From Ipomoea triloba (taxonomy: Eukaryota > Streptophyta > Magnoliopsida > Solanales > Convolvulaceae): a stretch of DNA of 64,000 nucleotides. The stretch covers positions 8,359,314 to 8,423,313 of the forward strand of contig NC_044930.1 in NCBI RefSeq assembly GCF_003576645.1, written 5' to 3'. The notes below the pieces were generated by a model that was not told the origin of the DNA, did not search any database, and worked only from the letters and a program-made list of their open reading frames with translations. How positions within the stretch are numbered: the stretch's first letter is position 1; the number at the start of each line of letters is the position of its first letter. A program made the translations under genes and the position numbers. Shown in pieces: positions 50,561-64,000 of the stretch.

Positions 50561-51584
50561 TTTTCTTTCTAAAGTATCTTGCACCTTACAGTCTAATTAA
50601 TTTTGTTACATTAAAGAAATAGATGCATGAAATTTCTAAGTTAATTCCCTTATACTAATATTTATAAAATTGACCCCGTCATATTTTTAGCCATTGATCA
50701 TGCTAGATGGATGGAGCAAATTATTTTTTCCCCAAAAATATTCTACCCCATCCCCAACCCCCACCACCTGAAATCCATCATTACATAGCTTATAACAATT
50801 GGACGATGTTATGAATCGCTATCCCACTAACTTATTATCAAAGACTAAATCATTAAATGAAGTATCATGTCAAAAAGAAGATTAGGACGGGTTTGGTAGC
50901 TTTACTCATATAGATATATAGGTATGGAACTTTAATGAACAATTTTGTCCGATAAAAAACAATACAATATTTGCAAAGTAATATACAATTGTATCATTAT
51001 AGAAATACAAACAAAAATTATTAAACCATATTAAGTCTTGTTCTAAATAATCAAAAGAAGATTAATTAAACGAAAAAAAAGAAAGAAAAAAGTAACTTAA
51101 CCTAGCTTTTTTTTTTTTTTTTAAATGCAAGAAAATGATTTTCAAAGTTCATTATTTGTAATCTTTGATGCTCAACTTTGAATGCTATGTATATAGTCTA
51201 GCTAAATAATTCACCAAAGTTCATGTTAAATTTTATAATTTATTTTTTAATACACTCTAACATATTCATAGTATATGTTCAACAATTATGTCAACTCTGA
51301 TTGGGATGTGGTTCAAACCTAAGACATTCATTATGAAAATCACTGAGTAAGTTAAGAATAATAAATAATCTCCATAGTTAATGGAATATTCTGTTACTAA
51401 AGTTTAAACTGATGGAATGCGGAGCTATTTAAGGGAATAAAATAATATAATAGAGGGTAAAGTTGGAAAATAAAAAAAAAAACTAAAATCAAAATAATCT
51501 GAACTATTCATTTCATCTAATAATTGGACGAATATTTTTTAGTTCTCGTTATAAGCATAACTTTATTAGCTCTTATTAGTATTA
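50561..51584. other. AT-rich intergenic DNA
   Basis: No gene recognised. Confidence 0.45.
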
Positions 51585-51612
51585 CTAGTTATCACATGCG
51601 CGTTACGCGATT
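51585..51612 (-). mobile_element. Helitron-like 3' end
   Basis: On the minus strand, TCGCGTAACGCGCATGTGAT is followed by AACTAGT, i.e. a CGCG/CGCG hairpin and CTAG. The body should extend rightward; 51613-53800 is AT-rich with no gene. Confidence 0.5.
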
Positions 51613-53804
51613 AAACCAATGCCCAATGGGTAGTTTTAAATTAGTATTCCTAAATTGGTTAAAGTAGTCATATAATAATGAGAGAGAAAAAAAATTCTAA
51701 ATTAATAAAAATCAAAGAAATAGTCTCGATACTTATATATTTTAATAAAACATAATGAAATTGTAAATAGCTAAATTACAACTAAAGTAAGTAGAAACAA
51801 ATAAACCACTAACTATAGATGACTATCTATCATGATCAACCAATGGAAGAAAACAATTGGATAAAGAGTACTAATTTGAGCAGAATAAATTAATTTTTCT
51901 TAGTGCGCCATTTGCTAAGGCTCGGAATTATCTTCATCTTCTCCATCTTTAGTGAAGTTGAGTTTCCTTTTTTATGGTTGTGCCCTTTATTGTATCTTGT
52001 TTACTGGAGGCAGTGAATGAGAATGATTCATGCAATGATGTTATGATATATGATATCATGTTTTTGTCTTGTTGTGTATAAGATTGAAACCTCAATTGTA
52101 TTATATATTCTTCATCTTATAAGTAGTTATTGATATGTGGAATTCTTAGTTGTTGACCCTGCAACTAATAATAATAATAATAAAATAATAATAATAATAA
52201 TGGGAGAATTTTTTTTACTATTTACTTACAGTTTCATCCTCAAGGACGTTGATCATATACTTTTCTCAGGCGTTTCAATAGCGTTTTTTGATTCGTTTTT
52301 CTTTATGGACATGAACTTTAGAACTCCAGCCCACAGTTTGTTTGTCAATATCAATTAACTTTACTGCATTTGCCTTGACTAATATCTTTGTGCCATTGAA
52401 AATATGTTCATAAAAAATGTTATGAAATAATATAATGGGAACCACAACATAAATTCAAAAACCATAGATTAGGGAGTAAGGAGTAACTAAAATGTGTAGA
52501 TTATAGAGGGGATATATAATGAGAATCACAACATTACATACAAGGATACAAGTATAGATGAACAGATTATACAATAGATATATTTACATAATGATATTGA
52601 AATTATACTAATTAATGAGTATACCATCATTGATTTAAAAAAAATTGTAATCATTATGAGTACAAATACAAATAATATAATCAGCATGATAAGATTTTGA
52701 TAGAATGTCACGTAGATGGTGTGTTGTAGAATATGTTAGGTTTAGTTTTGGGTGAATACCAGTAAGAAGGAGAGGGGTTTATATATTGCTGTTTTAGGTA
52801 GAATAATAGTTTAGTTAGGAATCTATACAAAATTGTATTATAGAATCCTATTAAAACTTCAATATTCTAATTTTAAGTTAGGAACCTATACAGAATTGTA
52901 TTATAGAATTCTATTAAGACTTCGATATTTTAATTTTAAGTTAGAAAAATTAACACATGAGATGTTGTGATTATTAAGAAACAAATTGCCAATTTGTTTG
53001 AAAACCGCAATAAAGAAACAAATTGCCTAAAAAATTTGATGCTAAACTTCCGTTATATTTGACGGAAAGAATTTGGTAAAATTATAAATGATTAGGATAT
53101 ATTAGAAATTTAATTGGAGGTTGCACATGAAGACCACAAATTATAAATGAGTTAGTTGACTAGTTGAGCTGTTGTACGAGGTAAATCAACTATATAATAT
53201 TGATAACTCTTTTTTATTGTATAGGAGGCAAATGGAGTCAGTTGTTGATTGGTCCAGGTAAGATTAGAAATAGACGTAAATAGTGAACGATTGTTTATTT
53301 ATTTATTTATTTATTATTTTTAATGTTGAGGATTAAACTGAACAGCTTGATATTTAACTTTTGTCTTTAGTTGTAATGTCATTGATTAGGAAAGAAAATA
53401 TTGTTTAAGATTCAGATTGGTATGATTATTTAGCACCTAATCACACAATTGTTTAATGGATTCCAAATATAGGTTGCCATAGATTTTCACATCATATCAT
53501 ATGTAATCTCTAAAAATAGAAAATCTTAAAATGTTATTAATTATTAAGTTGGATTAAATAATTAATAGAAACTTGAACAAATATACTATACTATTAACTT
53601 GATGACAAATTTATTATTATTATTTTTTAAATTTTAATGTTAATGCTAATTTGAAAAAATAAAAATAAAAAACCTTCTAAGTATTTCGATCATCTAAACT
53701 TAATTCTTTTTGTTCTAGAAATCATTTCTTTTTCAAAATAGCCGCATAGCAAAAACAATTAGTTAGGTTAACATGGATCCGCCAAATCTGCTTCAATGGA
53801 TATA
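51613..53804. other. AT-rich DNA, possible Helitron body
   Basis: Contains an (AATAAT)n stretch at 52166-52200 and a diverged 68-bp tandem duplication at about 52810-52945 (GAATTGTATTATAGAAT-like units shared). No coding sequence found. Confidence 0.45.
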
Positions 53805-54490
53805 GGGCTTGTTTGGTTATTAGCGGTTAGCAGTTAGCGGTAGCGGATTGTGTTAGCGGTTATCAAATAGCGGATTGTATTAGCGAGTTTGACCAGCGGA
53901 GTACATTAGCGGTTTGTAAAAAGATGTTTGGTAAAATTAGCTGTTTAGATTAGAGGTTAACATGTAAAATGACAAAAAGGGTATACATATATTTAATAAT
54001 TTAATAATAATAATAATGTTTTTAAATAAAAAAATAAAAAGAAAAAGAGATTTAATAATTTAACAATAATAATAATGTTTAAAAAAAACAAAAAAAAAAA
54101 GAAGAAGAAAAGGGGAGCTGCACACAGCGGCTCCCCTAATTCCCTAAACCCTCACTTATCCCACATCGGTGGGATAAGTGAGGAATGGAGCCTTATAGGA
54201 GCCTCAAGGCTCCCATTTTGATTTCAGGAGGCGGGCTCCTTAATTGGAGCCTGCCCCCTTAGTTTAATTTTTTTTTATATTTTATATAGAGGGCGTTTTG
54301 GGAAATTCCCAAAACGCCATTGCAACACGCTGCAAATTGCAGCGTGTTGCACTTTGGCGGTTTGGAGCGAAACTGTTGCTCCAAACCGCCACTAACCAAA
54401 CATAGTTTTCAGTGTTTTGACCAAGGTCAAAACGCTGAAAACGGCGGATCCGCCAAAAATTGGTGGATCCGTCATTAACCAAACGCAGCC
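53805..54490. mobile_element. Hairpin-array element (hAT or PIF-like)
   Basis: The terminal inverted repeats are GGGCTTGTTTGGTTATTAGC and the complement of AATTAACC-type right end (GGCTGCGTTTGGTTAATGAC read on the minus strand). The left half has many AGCGG repeats. The right half contains eight successive hairpins (54150-54471). TATA flanks both ends, so the target duplication is short or ambiguous. No transposase is present. Confidence 0.7.
54158..54276 (+). promoter_or_regulatory. snRNA-type promoter motifs with T-run
   Basis: ATCCCACATCG (54158-54168) matches exactly the plant snRNA upstream sequence element RTCCCACATCG. A TTATAG box starts 24 bases after it, the spacing of Pol III-type plant snRNA genes. 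A GC-rich hairpin (54230-54255) and nine T (54268-54276) follow. No known snRNA body is present. Function is inferred only. Confidence 0.4.
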
Positions 54491-55053
54491 TATAATCATA
54501 CATATCCGCTTAGTGAAAATTCACCAATAACGTATTTGATGTGAATTTAACTTAGCTTTCTACAATCTGCTACCAAAACGATTATACACTTGCTATTTTA
54601 TTCACACTTAATTTATGTATATATTAAATTAAATTAAATTATTATTATTTTTCAATTATTTTAACACACAAAACTTACCGAGGAGTATGAACGAACCTTG
54701 AATCACGACTCGAAAATTCCATTATTATTCCAAGACATACTTATTATCAACACTTTTATGTTAAAGTCAACTACAAGTTTGTTGTATTTGAAAAGAAAGC
54801 AAACTTTTCTTTTCTGAAACGTAATCAATTTAATTGCTTATGATCGTGACTTACAAGGACATCCCTTTCTTCTTCTGTTTATAGCTTACGTATTTGTACA
54901 TTATCAATCTAGATATTATCTCTGAGACTCTGACTTTAGCTTTAAATAGCTAGGCACATTATGGCAGCAATATTTAATTTTGCACACTTTATCCCATTTG
55001 ACATTATATTTATATATAATATATAACAGGTATATTATTATTATTATTATTAT
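54491..55053. other. AT-rich intergenic DNA
   Basis: No gene seen; ends in an (ATT)n run that is the insertion site of the next element. Confidence 0.5.
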
Positions 55054-55531
55054 GGTCAAATAGGCCCTCAAACTTTAGATGAAAAGTCAATTAGTCCCTT
55101 CAACTTTTTAAAGATACAATTACACCCATCAACAATTCATTTTCATGCAATGAGGCCCAAAAATCGGCTAATGACCTTCTATCACAGGTCATTAGGGTTC
55201 TGATCACCTTCCGGTGAAATTTCAGGCGAAAAAGTAACCGGCGAACGGTCCCCGGTCACGGAGAAGGTCGCCTTCACCAGTTGAGAATGCGACCTTGATC
55301 CCCTTCTCTGTACCTTCTCCATGACGGGCGACCGTGAAAGGTCGCCGATCACTTTTTTGCCTGAAATTTCGCCGGAGGGTGGTCAGAACTCTAATGACAT
55401 GTGATAGAAGGTCACTAACCGATTTTTGGGCCTCATTGCATCAAAATGAATTGTTGATGGGTGTAGTTGTACCTTTAAAAAGTTTAGGGGGCTAATTGAC
55501 TTTTTACCTAAAGTTTGAGGCCTATTTGACC
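55054..55531. mobile_element. Foldback MITE with GC-rich core
   Basis: The ends GGTCAAATAGGCCCTCAAAC and its near complement bound arms of about 200 bp, with the inner arms sharing GGTCATTAGGGTTCTGA-like and TTTCAGGCGAAAAAGT-like blocks. It inserted in a TTATTATTA run, so the target duplication cannot be defined uniquely. Confidence 0.8.
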
Positions 55532-56284
55532 TTATTATTATTATTTTATTGGGGAGTGTGGATACCTTACCAAACAAACCTACACTAGAGGGTAAAAATT
55601 GAGTGATCTAGAAATGGCCACACAATCAATCCTCTATGAACCAGCTATATATAAGACTCAGTCATGCATGCTTAACAGATGAACCAGCTAGGAAATTAGT
55701 TATTATATCCTGCTCGATCATGATAGATATGAACTAGCTATTACACATCCTATTGTACTTTGTTGACACATTTCATGATTTAAAAAAAATCCTCTTCATT
55801 TTCTTGATTATCCATGGATTAGTCAACTTTATCATGAGTTCTTAAAGAATTAATCTATATAATAGTTAAATACACAAAAGATAATTTAATACAATAATGA
55901 CATGTTATGTATTAGATATTTAGATGTATTCATGTAGCTTTACTCATAGATATATGCATAAGAATTATAGTAGGTTTCCCTACAAATTTTGCTCTATTGT
56001 TAATATTATTTTTGGATGATATATATATATATATATAACGGATGCCCACAATCATTATCTTAGAGTATGTGCGGGATAAACACCCCTCTTGTGTAATAGC
56101 ATGTAAATTATATTAGGAAAACGATGTATGACAAGCTCAAATCTAGAGGATATGATGCTGGCAAGAATCAAGCTCGTACGTGAGTCATGAACTCCAAGTA
56201 CGAGCTAAGAATTATGCTCTATCTATTCACCCACTCTTTTCAGGATTATTTTCAATATTCTTGACGGTGTTGCTAATTGATACA

Positions 56285-56322
56285 TTTTATTATTATTATT
56301 GTTGTTGTTGTTGTTGTTGTTG
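56285..56322. repeat. (TTA)n(TTG)n microsatellite
   Basis: Compound trinucleotide run. Confidence 0.85.
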
Positions 56323-56459
56323 TGAAACTCACAGGCTAGAAGTCTTCAATCCTAGCCCGCCTCATGCATGCTCACGTGCATTGCGGGCCAATTTAAAAAA
56401 GAATATTATAGTATTATTTTATATTATAATAATATATAATTTAACTTAAATATATAATA

Positions 56460-56618
56460 TATTATTATTATTATTATTATTTACTTTTCGCGGCACCCGA
56501 TCTCGGTGGGCGCTGCGGAAAGTAGTGTCTTTTTTTTTTTTTTTTTTTAGAACTCACTACACCTTGTTTAAGAGGTGTAGTGTAAAACTATGCGGATACG
56601 ATTAATTTTGTAGTAGTG
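56460..56618 (-). mobile_element. CACTA-like terminal fragment
   Basis: The right edge on the minus strand reads CACTACTACAAAATTAATC, the canonical CACTA terminus. Two hairpins follow inward: CACTACACCT/AGGTGTAGTG (56553-56580) and a CGCGGCACCC/GGGCGCTGCG pair near 56490-56520. The matching left terminus was not found. Confidence 0.5.
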
Positions 56619-56691
56619 ATATTAGATTATTCTGTGTTTGAAAATTAAAATATTTAATTTTAAAGTTTTTTAATGTTTTGTGTACCCGTGC

Positions 56692-56696
<5 letters not shown>

Positions 56697-56734
<38 letters not shown>
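56697..56734. repeat. (GT)n(AT)n microsatellite
   Basis: Compound dinucleotide run. Confidence 0.9.
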
Positions 56735-56736
<2 letters not shown>

Positions 56737-57089
56737 AGGCTGGCGGGTTGGTCCACGGCCCACATTTTTACATGTCAAAAATTTTAGGTCAAAACCGCCC
56801 CACCATGAAGTGGTTTAGGGATGCCCCGCAAATTTTGACCCATTTTTACATCCTAAAAAGCAGGATAAATTTTGGTGAGATACGTAGTATTTTTCATATG
56901 CATAAAATATAAGACACATTTAAGAACATGTTATGACTTTATTATATTATAATTAAATAAGTGGTAGAGACGGGTAGGTCCTAATCTTTAAGTTTGCCTT
57001 GATGGAATCGTGTCAGAAAGAAGTCTAGTTCTAACTTTGCATTAATTATTTATTAGTTCGATTAATATTAATATTTTAATAAATAAATA

Positions 57090-57230
57090 CAAGATTGCTC
57101 TCCCAAATAAAAAGTCATAGGTTCAAATCCTAATGGATCATTGATTCTTTGTGTTTTAATAAGTTGAGAAAGTATGTACAAACTAACATATATTATATTG
57201 TAATAGAGTCTGTAGTATTAAAAAACAAAT
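57090..57230 (+). mobile_element. SINE fragment
   Basis: A B-box-like GGTTCAAATCCT and a 3' part (GTTGAGAAAGTATG, TTGTAATAGAGTC, A-tail) shared with the fragment in the cyclin intron at 12640. Confidence 0.5.
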
Positions 57231-57513
57231 AAATAAATACAAGATTGTTAGTTTAATTCTAGGATATGCTATCTTAATAAAAGAGTTTCATTGAACTTTA
57301 TCATCTGATCTAACTAATGTGAGTACGTATGTAACTTTATGTAATTAAATCATGATGTGTTGATTAATTTATAAAAAATAAATGTTACAAATATCATATA
57401 ACACATCGAAATAGATGTTCATTTTAAAATCTATCCACAATAGAAGTACTTTAAAGTCATGTTGCTATTCTCAAATAATTTTTTAATGCCATTATGTCAA
57501 ATTCTCATTCAAA

Positions 57514-57519
<6 letters not shown>

Positions 57520-57581
<62 letters not shown>
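57520..57581. repeat. (AAT)n microsatellite
   Basis: About 20 uninterrupted units. Confidence 0.95.
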
Positions 57582-57583
<2 letters not shown>

Positions 57584-57647
57584 GGTATCATTATTGGGGA
57601 TTGAAGGTAGGTCACCTATTTACTTTTTTTTTTTTTAAATATCTTTA

Positions 57648-57850
57648 AAGGAGGTGGTCGAGTGGTGAAGTAGACTCTTATACCTAAAAGTCATGAGTTT
57701 GATTATTGCAAACATGCATCTTCTCAGTTTGATTTACCTCTCTCTTTTCAATACCCTACCCTTTTGATGAAGGTCATTGCACAAGATTTTCATAGTGTTG
57801 TTGTAGATTTCTCTTGTGCCTTCGTCACCTAAAAATAAATAAATAACATG
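57648..57850 (+). mobile_element. tRNA-derived SINE
   Basis: A box GGTGGTCGAGTGGTGAAG, degenerate B box GAGTTTGATTATTGC about 35 bp on, then a T/C-rich body and an A-rich tail. Confidence 0.6.
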
Positions 57851-58458
57851 ACAATAATATTTGGTATTGCATATAGTGCTCTTTAAGAAAAAAAAAACTC
57901 ATAATTTTTCGGAGTACTAAAAATGACATTTGAGGTAGTATAGTGCACCTGAAAATAAAACTTTAGTATACAAAAAACTAAATCCTAAAAAATTGAACAA
58001 TTAATATATTAAAAATGATCTTTTAGTATACTCCGTATTAAATATGAACTTTATGTAAGTAATCTGAGTTGGGAGGACTAATAAAAGTAGGGCCATCGTT
58101 GCAACAATGTGTAATGGTTATGTTGTGGTAACCTGTTTTCTATTAATGTATTCTCTCTTTCTACATAAGATTGTCTAGTAGAAGAAAGGTCACAGATTTA
58201 TGTTAACTAATTTAATGAAGTTTTAATGATGAATCAAATGGTATAATTTTAATCTTGTCATAAAAAGATATATAGCCTCTTAATAAATTGAAACATTATG
58301 TACTTATATAAAAATATTTATGCACAAAACACTTCATTTAAATTTCACGTTAACTCGACCTAAATCGGAAATCGCCTCAAAACAAAGTTTCAAAATAAAC
58401 TCTCATATGTTATTTTTGCAATTTTTTCCAGCACAGATGCCTTTTCATACTAAAATTG

Positions 58459-58460
<2 letters not shown>

Positions 58461-58505
<45 letters not shown>
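58461..58505. repeat. (TA)n microsatellite
   Basis: About 22 units, adjacent to a repeat-family member. Confidence 0.9.
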
Positions 58506-58508
<3 letters not shown>

Positions 58509-58518
58509 AGTTCAAATG

Positions 58519-58800
58519 TGACCATGTCTTAATGTGCGGTAGGTGCGGCCGTACCATTAATGACCATGTCTTAATGTGCGGTAGGTGCGGCCGTACCATT
58601 AATTATGAAGTGTTATGAAACACACGACAAAGAAATACACCAACACATGAAAAAAAAAAAAAGTACCATTCGGTACGCATCACCACAAAACGCACCATTA
58701 GGTATGCATAAACGCACCACACAATGTTCGAAAGTGCACCATTAGGTATGATGCATTTTTTTTGGGTGTTTGGTGCGTTTTGTAGGGCGGCATTGGTGCA
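58519..58800. repeat. GTGCGGCCGTAC / CACCATTAGG repeat-family member
   Basis: Shares GGTGCGGCCGT with the 41.1-kb element, and 'GCACCATTAGGTATGATG' and 'GGTGCGTTTTGT' with 63.4-63.65 kb. The first 84 bases are an exact 42-bp tandem duplication. Confidence 0.6.
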
Positions 58801-58984
58801 TTATTTCTTAATGTAGTGAGGAAGCCGATGAAGTGATGAGAGATAAGTGAGGAGGTAGCGAAATGAGGAGGCGATGAAATGAAGAGGGTTAAGACTGAAT
58901 TAATGAAATAATACATGATTTAAATTAGGTGTAACGTGGACTAAAATAACAGTCGAACAGATATTTTAGAGGACAAAACTTTAG

Positions 58985-59610
58985 TTAGGCGGGTCGGTTA
59001 ACGAATTGAACATGAACAAACATAGGTTGTTCATGCATGTTCGTTTGTTAAGATGTTTAGAGTGTTCGTGTTTGTCTAGTTTGTTATGGTTTTGAAAATC
59101 CTGTTCATTTTCGTTTGTTAAGTGTTAGTTAGTGTTTGTTAATGTTTATGAACATGTTCACGAACATGTTTGTTAACGTCCGCGAATGTGCTTGTTAACG
59201 TTCATGAATGTTAAACAAACAAACACATGTACATGTTAATAATCATAATTTGTTCATGAACAAGAAATAGTTTATGTTCACAAATAATATGACTACAAAA
59301 AAAAAAAGGCTAATTAAACTAAAGTAATATCTTAAAATTAAAATAAATAAATCAATCAATTACACTTAAATGAGTCTATTTGTGAACCTTCTTAAAATCA
59401 CTAAACAAGCATATGTTCGTAAACATTCAAGCGAACACTAAATGAGCCTGTTTATATATGAACATTATTAAATGAACACTAATGAATGCATTCACGAGCT
59501 CTTAGTAAACAAACATACAAATTGTTCAGACTCTGTTTATTTATTAAACAAGTTCTAAAATTTGTTCATTTATGTTCATTTAACTTAATAAACGAACGCT
59601 TACCAAACAC
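58985..59610. mobile_element. hAT-like repeat with GTTCATGAAC motifs
   Basis: Dense inverted copies of 'GTTCATGAACATGTTC' and 'TTCGTTTGTTAA' at left, and of AACGAAC/GTTCATTT at right, as in subterminal regions of some plant hAT elements. Termini were not fixed. Confidence 0.4.
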
Positions 59611-61870
<2,260 letters not shown>

Positions 61871-62214
61871 AGGAGCCTCAATTTATGTGGTTTACATTTA
61901 TCGTATTCATATGACTAAATTTTTACCTTTAACCTATCCAAACCAACATTGGTGGAACAAAAATATTTTATTAAAAGGGTTGGAATTTCATAGCTACTAG
62001 CCTTGGCTACCTACCATATGAGTTACTGCACACCTTGTCTAATTTTTAAAGACTTTGTAAAAATTGACAATATAATTTGGTGTTGAGAGATGAAATTTAT
62101 GGTATAATATTACAATACTGAGAATTTAATTGTTTTAAAAAAGTAAAATTGAGTTTAATTAATAGAAATTTTAAATAAATATAATGGGTTTACAGTTTAC
62201 TTTATATTTAAAAT
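61871..62214. other. AT-rich intergenic DNA
   Basis: Nothing recognised. Confidence 0.5.
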
Positions 62215-62809
62215 GAGCAAATACCAATTTTGGTCCCACGACTATTAGCAAAATGACAATTTTGGTCCACATGTTTTATTTCTACCAATTTTGATCCCAC
62301 GACTATTGTTTTAGTACCAATTTTCATCCACGACTATTGTTTTAGTGCCAAAATTCATCGCGTCGGTCACCCATTCGTTTAAAACGTGCAAAAATCTAAA
62401 TTGTTAAGGGTATTTTCGTCATTTTCAACTTAATTTTCCAATTTTAGCATAAATAAATGGATTTAAGTCCTAAGATCGATCAAAATTCGCAGTTTTCCTC
62501 ATCATTTTATCTTAAATTGAGGAGGAGAACTGTGAATTGTGATCGATCTTAGGGTTTAAATCTTTTTATTCATGCTCAAATTGAGATATTGAGTTGAAAA
62601 GGAAGAAAATACCTTTAAAAATTTTAGATTTCGGCATGTTTTAAACGGATGGGTTACCGGCGCGATGAATTTTGACATTAAAACCGTAGTCGTGAGACCA
62701 AAATTGGTACTAAAACAATAGTCGTGGGACCAAAATTGGTAGAAATAAAATATATGGACTAAAATTATCATTTTGCTAATAATCGTGAGACTAAAATTGG
62801 TATTTGCTC
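62215..62809. mobile_element. Foldback MITE with 10-bp target duplication
   Basis: The exact flanking repeat TATTTAAAAT lies at 62205-62214 and 62810-62819. The ends are GAGCAAATACCAATTTTGGT and its complement. Arms of about 270 bp repeat 'CCAATTTTGGTCCCACGACT' phrases, and the inner arms share AACTGTGAATT/AATTCGCAGTT. Confidence 0.88.
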
Positions 62810-62819
62810 TATTTAAAAT

Positions 62820-63359
62820 TATATAATGGAGTATAAAAATAGTGGAAGTAGTAGAGTAGTAGTTATAAAAGGAAAAATTGGGGCAAGTGGTGCAGTGTTG
62901 GTGTTGGCATTAGGAAGGTGGCAAACAAAACACTCCCAACAGGCAACAGTTGCGCAGCGCACTCTTTTTCATTTTTTTTGGTTTTTGTTTTTATCGTAAT
63001 TTATTATTAATATAGTTTTATAGGAATCTACGCAACAACCTTGCTCTACCCAGATTCCAAGCCGCTCTTACGGACCATTATCGTTCGTCACTCCATGTGG
63101 GGACCACCCAACGTATACATATATATACAAAGCTGGACCTCAGCTTTACAGCACTTAAATATATATATTATACGCTTACGCCATCCTCAATCCTCCGTTC
63201 TTATCCCTTATTTGTATATTTTGTGCACAAAAAATCTTCATCTTAATTTAATTTTTTTAAGTAAATAAAATTAAAATAACAGTTTTATTCACCATGCTTG
63301 AACCCATAATATATAATATCAAACTTTAAAGAACAACTAAATAAACTATATATATATAT
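62820..63359. other. Intergenic DNA
   Basis: No gene recognised. Confidence 0.45.
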
Positions 63360-63650
63360 ATATAGATTACTATTCAAATGTCATCGCGCATTCTTGTGTT
63401 GTTGGTGCGGTATACACCACTATATATACAAATATACATCACTCAATGTCAGAAAATGCACCACAATGAAAATACACAAAAATATTTGCACACCACAATG
63501 TTAGTCAAGCTTTGGTGCGAACAATTATTTCCATGCGGCCACTCGCCATTAAATACGTATAAATACACCACAAAACATTTGAAAATGCACCATTAGGTTT
63601 GATGAGGCATAGTGTATCTTTTGGTGTGTAGTGCGTTTTGTCTTTATTGT
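63360..63650. repeat. CACCACAATG / CACCATTAGG repeat-family member
   Basis: Shares 'CACTCAATGT', 'GCACCACAATG', 'GCACCATTAGGTTTGATG' and 'GTGCGTTTTGT' with the 41.1-kb and 58.5-kb members. Confidence 0.5.
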
Positions 63651-64000
63651 TCATCTTCTGGATTTGTCTTATGAACAAATTTTAAGTTAATTGGTTGAAT
63701 TAACTGAGGTAAATCACGAGTTATCCAGTAAGTATTTCTCATATTTCAAGTAAGATTCAAACTCCTTACAGTGTCTTTTAGTAAATTTTAAAGTTATGGA
63801 TTGAATTAATTGAGCTAATTAACCATCTATATATATTATAATAATGTATGAATAGAGAGGGAGCATTGTAGAGTCAGAAAGGAGGGGTGAGCATGATTTA
63901 CAGTATATATCATTTTGATTTTTGACAGCTCATGCTTTTTAACCAGATGCGTGCTGTTGTTGTTGTATCCATCCTTGATTTAAACTTGGGTTTTGGTTTA

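Noticed and set aside
54215..54276. Known U6, U3 or 7SL RNA gene
   Set aside because: The promoter motifs fit, but the downstream sequence shows none of the conserved starts or domains of these RNAs as I know them.

Overview
The window is nuclear DNA from a flowering plant. It has five spliced eukaryotic genes with GT-AG introns and plant-type domain combinations, separated by very AT-rich intergenic DNA packed with plant transposon families (Copia, hAT, MULE-type foldback MITEs, SINEs, Helitron ends, CACTA remnants). The gene set fits a eudicot. Some repeats suggest an asterid, perhaps Convolvulaceae-like, but that is a weak inference. No tRNA, rRNA or CRISPR array was found.

Layout. 1-1437 (-): 5' part of DPM1, the catalytic subunit of dolichol-phosphate mannose synthase, cut by the window edge. 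3.0 kb: MULE-associated PB1-like fragment. 4802-9610 (-): a complete 12-exon BTB/POZ gene like Arabidopsis At2g30600 (802 aa), whose intron 10 holds a foldback MITE that itself holds a SINE. 12391-15266 (-): a complete 11-exon B2-type mitotic cyclin (442 aa). 17-26.4 kb: a transposon nest with an internally deleted Copia element in a duplicated hAT-bearing segment. 27435-34376 (+): GLE1 mRNA-export factor (620 aa), with its start codon split by an intron and an assembly gap in intron 13. 36-42 kb: MITEs, a 951-bp foldback element and a CACTA remnant. 42420-46050 (+): a complete 8-exon peroxisomal catalase (492 aa). 46-64 kb: gene-free apart from degenerate fragments (an LRR-like piece and an RNase H domain), with Helitron 3' ends, MITEs, SINEs and microsatellites.

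The five genes are unrelated housekeeping functions (ER glycosylation, protein-protein adaptor, mitosis, mRNA export, peroxide removal) and do not form a pathway or cluster.

The most unusual structures are: (i) a 686-bp element at 53.8-54.5 kb carrying eight consecutive hairpins and a perfect snRNA-type upstream element with TATA box and T-run; (ii) a MULE-MITE family with derivatives of only 40 and 52 bp that still have target-site duplications; (iii) five exact tandem duplications that all have a period of exactly 42 bp, which looks like an assembly artefact rather than biology; (iv) tandem repeats in cyclin intron 2 that copy the exon 2 end but with the splice donor lost.
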